From Bacteroidota bacterium (lineage in GTDB: Bacteria; Bacteroidota; Bacteroidia; AKYH767-A; CANKSK01): 6,197 nucleotides of DNA. Location of the stretch: positions 1 through 6,197 of the forward strand of contig CANKSK010000073.1 of the NCBI GenBank assembly GCA_947485425.1, written 5' to 3'. Each line of letters begins with the position of its first letter. Position 1 is the first letter of the stretch. Made by a program: the position numbers and the translations under genes. The notes under the pieces were generated by a model, which made no database searches, was not told where the DNA came from, and saw only the letters and a list, made by a program, of their open reading frames with translations. Shown here in pieces: positions 5,375 to 6,197 of this stretch.

Positions 5375-6181
5375 TTATCTCCTTTTCTTTACTAAATTAA
5401 ATGAAATACCATAAGTAAGTTCTGTATCAAATTCGTTTAGAAGAATATCCATATATGACAGGCCAATATTAATATTAACTATACGTCCTAGCCTTATTGT
5501 GGTGCCTATACTACCAACTGGCTTTATAGCATATTCCTTTTCATACTGAGGCGATGTCATAATTCCATGATCTGTTAAAAATGAATACCCACCAAAACCT
5601 ATTCCTAAATTAAGGGATAAAAAATTAAAAATTCTTATATTAGGACCAAGGTATAATTTAAATTTGTTTCCTAAATTCTTTACATAAGCAAGAGTATCAC
5701 TAACAAAACCATTACGAATTACAAAATGGAAACCTACTCTATGATTAATTCCTGCAGTTTCAAATATTAAACCATATTTAGCAATTTCTCCACTCTCAAA
5801 ACCCAAACTTGAAAATTTTTGTTTGTTATATCTTTCTGCATATCGCGTATTTTGTTCCAAACTTTCCAATTGATTCTTTTTCTCTTTTTCAAGTGCTATT
5901 TTTTTCTCATAATCTATTTGCTGTTGTTTTGCAATTTCTTGGTCTAAAATTTTCTTTTTTTCCTTTTCAAAACTCAAATTATCAATTGGATACACTTTTA
6001 AAGATTCTCCAATATGATAAATATCCTTATATTTATCTTCATTGTTGGCTGTGCTTTCATATTCCACCAGATATTTAGCACATAATAGCCTGGTGTCTTC
6101 TAATATTTTATAATCATGTAAAGGCGCTTTCTCAATTATTTTTGACTGTGCCTTTATAATCATGTAAAGGCGCTTTCTCAA
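5375..6181 (-). CDS. Coiled-coil plus outer-membrane beta-barrel-like protein, 5' end disturbed
   Basis: The 268-codon minus-strand frame encodes a helical N-terminal part, a strongly charged coiled coil (about 70-112, rich in EKEKKK and KQQQ), and a C-terminal half (about 125-263) of alternating strands with glycine and aromatic residues (KFKLYLGPNIRIFNFLSLNL and GIGFGGYSF). That half resembles a small outer-membrane beta-barrel. No specific family is recognised. The 5' end is unreliable: the first codons lie in a perfect 46-bp tandem duplication. The TTG at 6181 is directly preceded by an in-frame TAA, and no signal peptide is visible, although a barrel protein should have one. The frame that reads A-Q-S-K-I-I-E-K-A-P-L-H-D-Y-K through the inner copy also reads through the outer copy, but the two are out of phase because 46 is not a multiple of 3. 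The true gene therefore probably begins beyond the window and is frameshifted by the duplication, or the duplication is artefactual. Confidence 0.65.
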   Translation of the reverse strand: MRKRLYMIIKAQSKIIEKAPLHDYKILEDTRLLCAKYLVEYESTANNEDKYKDIYHIGESLKVYPIDNLSFEKEKKKILDQEIAKQQQIDYEKKIALEKEKKNQLESLEQNTRYAERYNKQKFSSLGFESGEIAKYGLIFETAGINHRVGFHFVIRNGFVSDTLAYVKNLGNKFKLYLGPNIRIFNFLSLNLGIGFGGYSFLTDHGIMTSPQYEKEYAIKPVGSIGTTIRLGRIVNINIGLSYMDILLNEFDTELTYGISFNLVKKRR

Positions 6182-6197
6182 TTATTTTTGACTGTGC
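6107..6197. repeat. Perfect 46-bp tandem duplication at the window edge
   Basis: Positions 6107-6152 are repeated without mismatch at 6153-6197 (45 of 46 bases, cut by the window edge). The unit begins TTTATAATCATGTAAAGG and lies within the coding region of the minus-strand gene. Its length is not a multiple of three, so an extra copy shifts the reading frame. Confidence 0.95.

Overview
The window looks like a piece of a low-GC Bacteroidota chromosome, most likely Flavobacteriia or a relative. The evidence is a type IX secretion (T9SS) C-terminal sorting domain, a secreted protein with the Bacteroidota 'SYQAVIRN' tail-fibre-like N-terminal domain, a TAnnTTTG-type promoter element, weak or absent Shine-Dalgarno sequences, and a SulP-STAS-carbonic anhydrase architecture known from this phylum. 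No RNA gene, CRISPR array or intact insertion sequence was seen.

Layout. Positions 10-1270 hold two short secreted-protein genes 7 nt apart, probably one operon: a small T9SS cargo protein, then a tail-fibre-like secreted protein with a unique C-terminal half. A 322-nt intergenic stretch follows, with a weak hairpin and a plausible promoter. Positions 1593-3752 encode a SulP anion transporter, a STAS domain and a beta-class carbonic anhydrase in one continuous reading frame, except for a single in-frame TAA at 2883-2885. Homologous three-domain fusions are known and have been proposed to be bicarbonate transporters. Here the polypeptide is either split in two, translated by reinitiation or readthrough, or broken by a recent nonsense mutation. 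All key residues after the stop are intact.

Positions 3753-4013 hold a TATATTTG promoter element and a short coding-like remnant running in frame into a lipoprotein gene (4014-4760). That gene encodes a cysteine-rich, calcium-loop-bearing lipoprotein of unknown function. Positions 4761-5374 contain no convincing intact gene. They carry two short overlapping ORFs that look like gene debris and several hairpin-forming inverted repeats, between convergent transcription units. Positions 5375-6181 (minus strand) encode a coiled-coil plus beta-barrel-like protein. Its 5' end meets a perfect 46-bp tandem duplication at the right edge of the window. That duplication changes the reading frame, so this gene is frameshifted there, starts at an unusual place, or sits at an assembly artefact.

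Functionally, the central pair would couple anion (probably bicarbonate) uptake across the inner membrane to CO2/bicarbonate interconversion in the cytoplasm. The flanking genes encode envelope or secreted proteins with no evident link to it.
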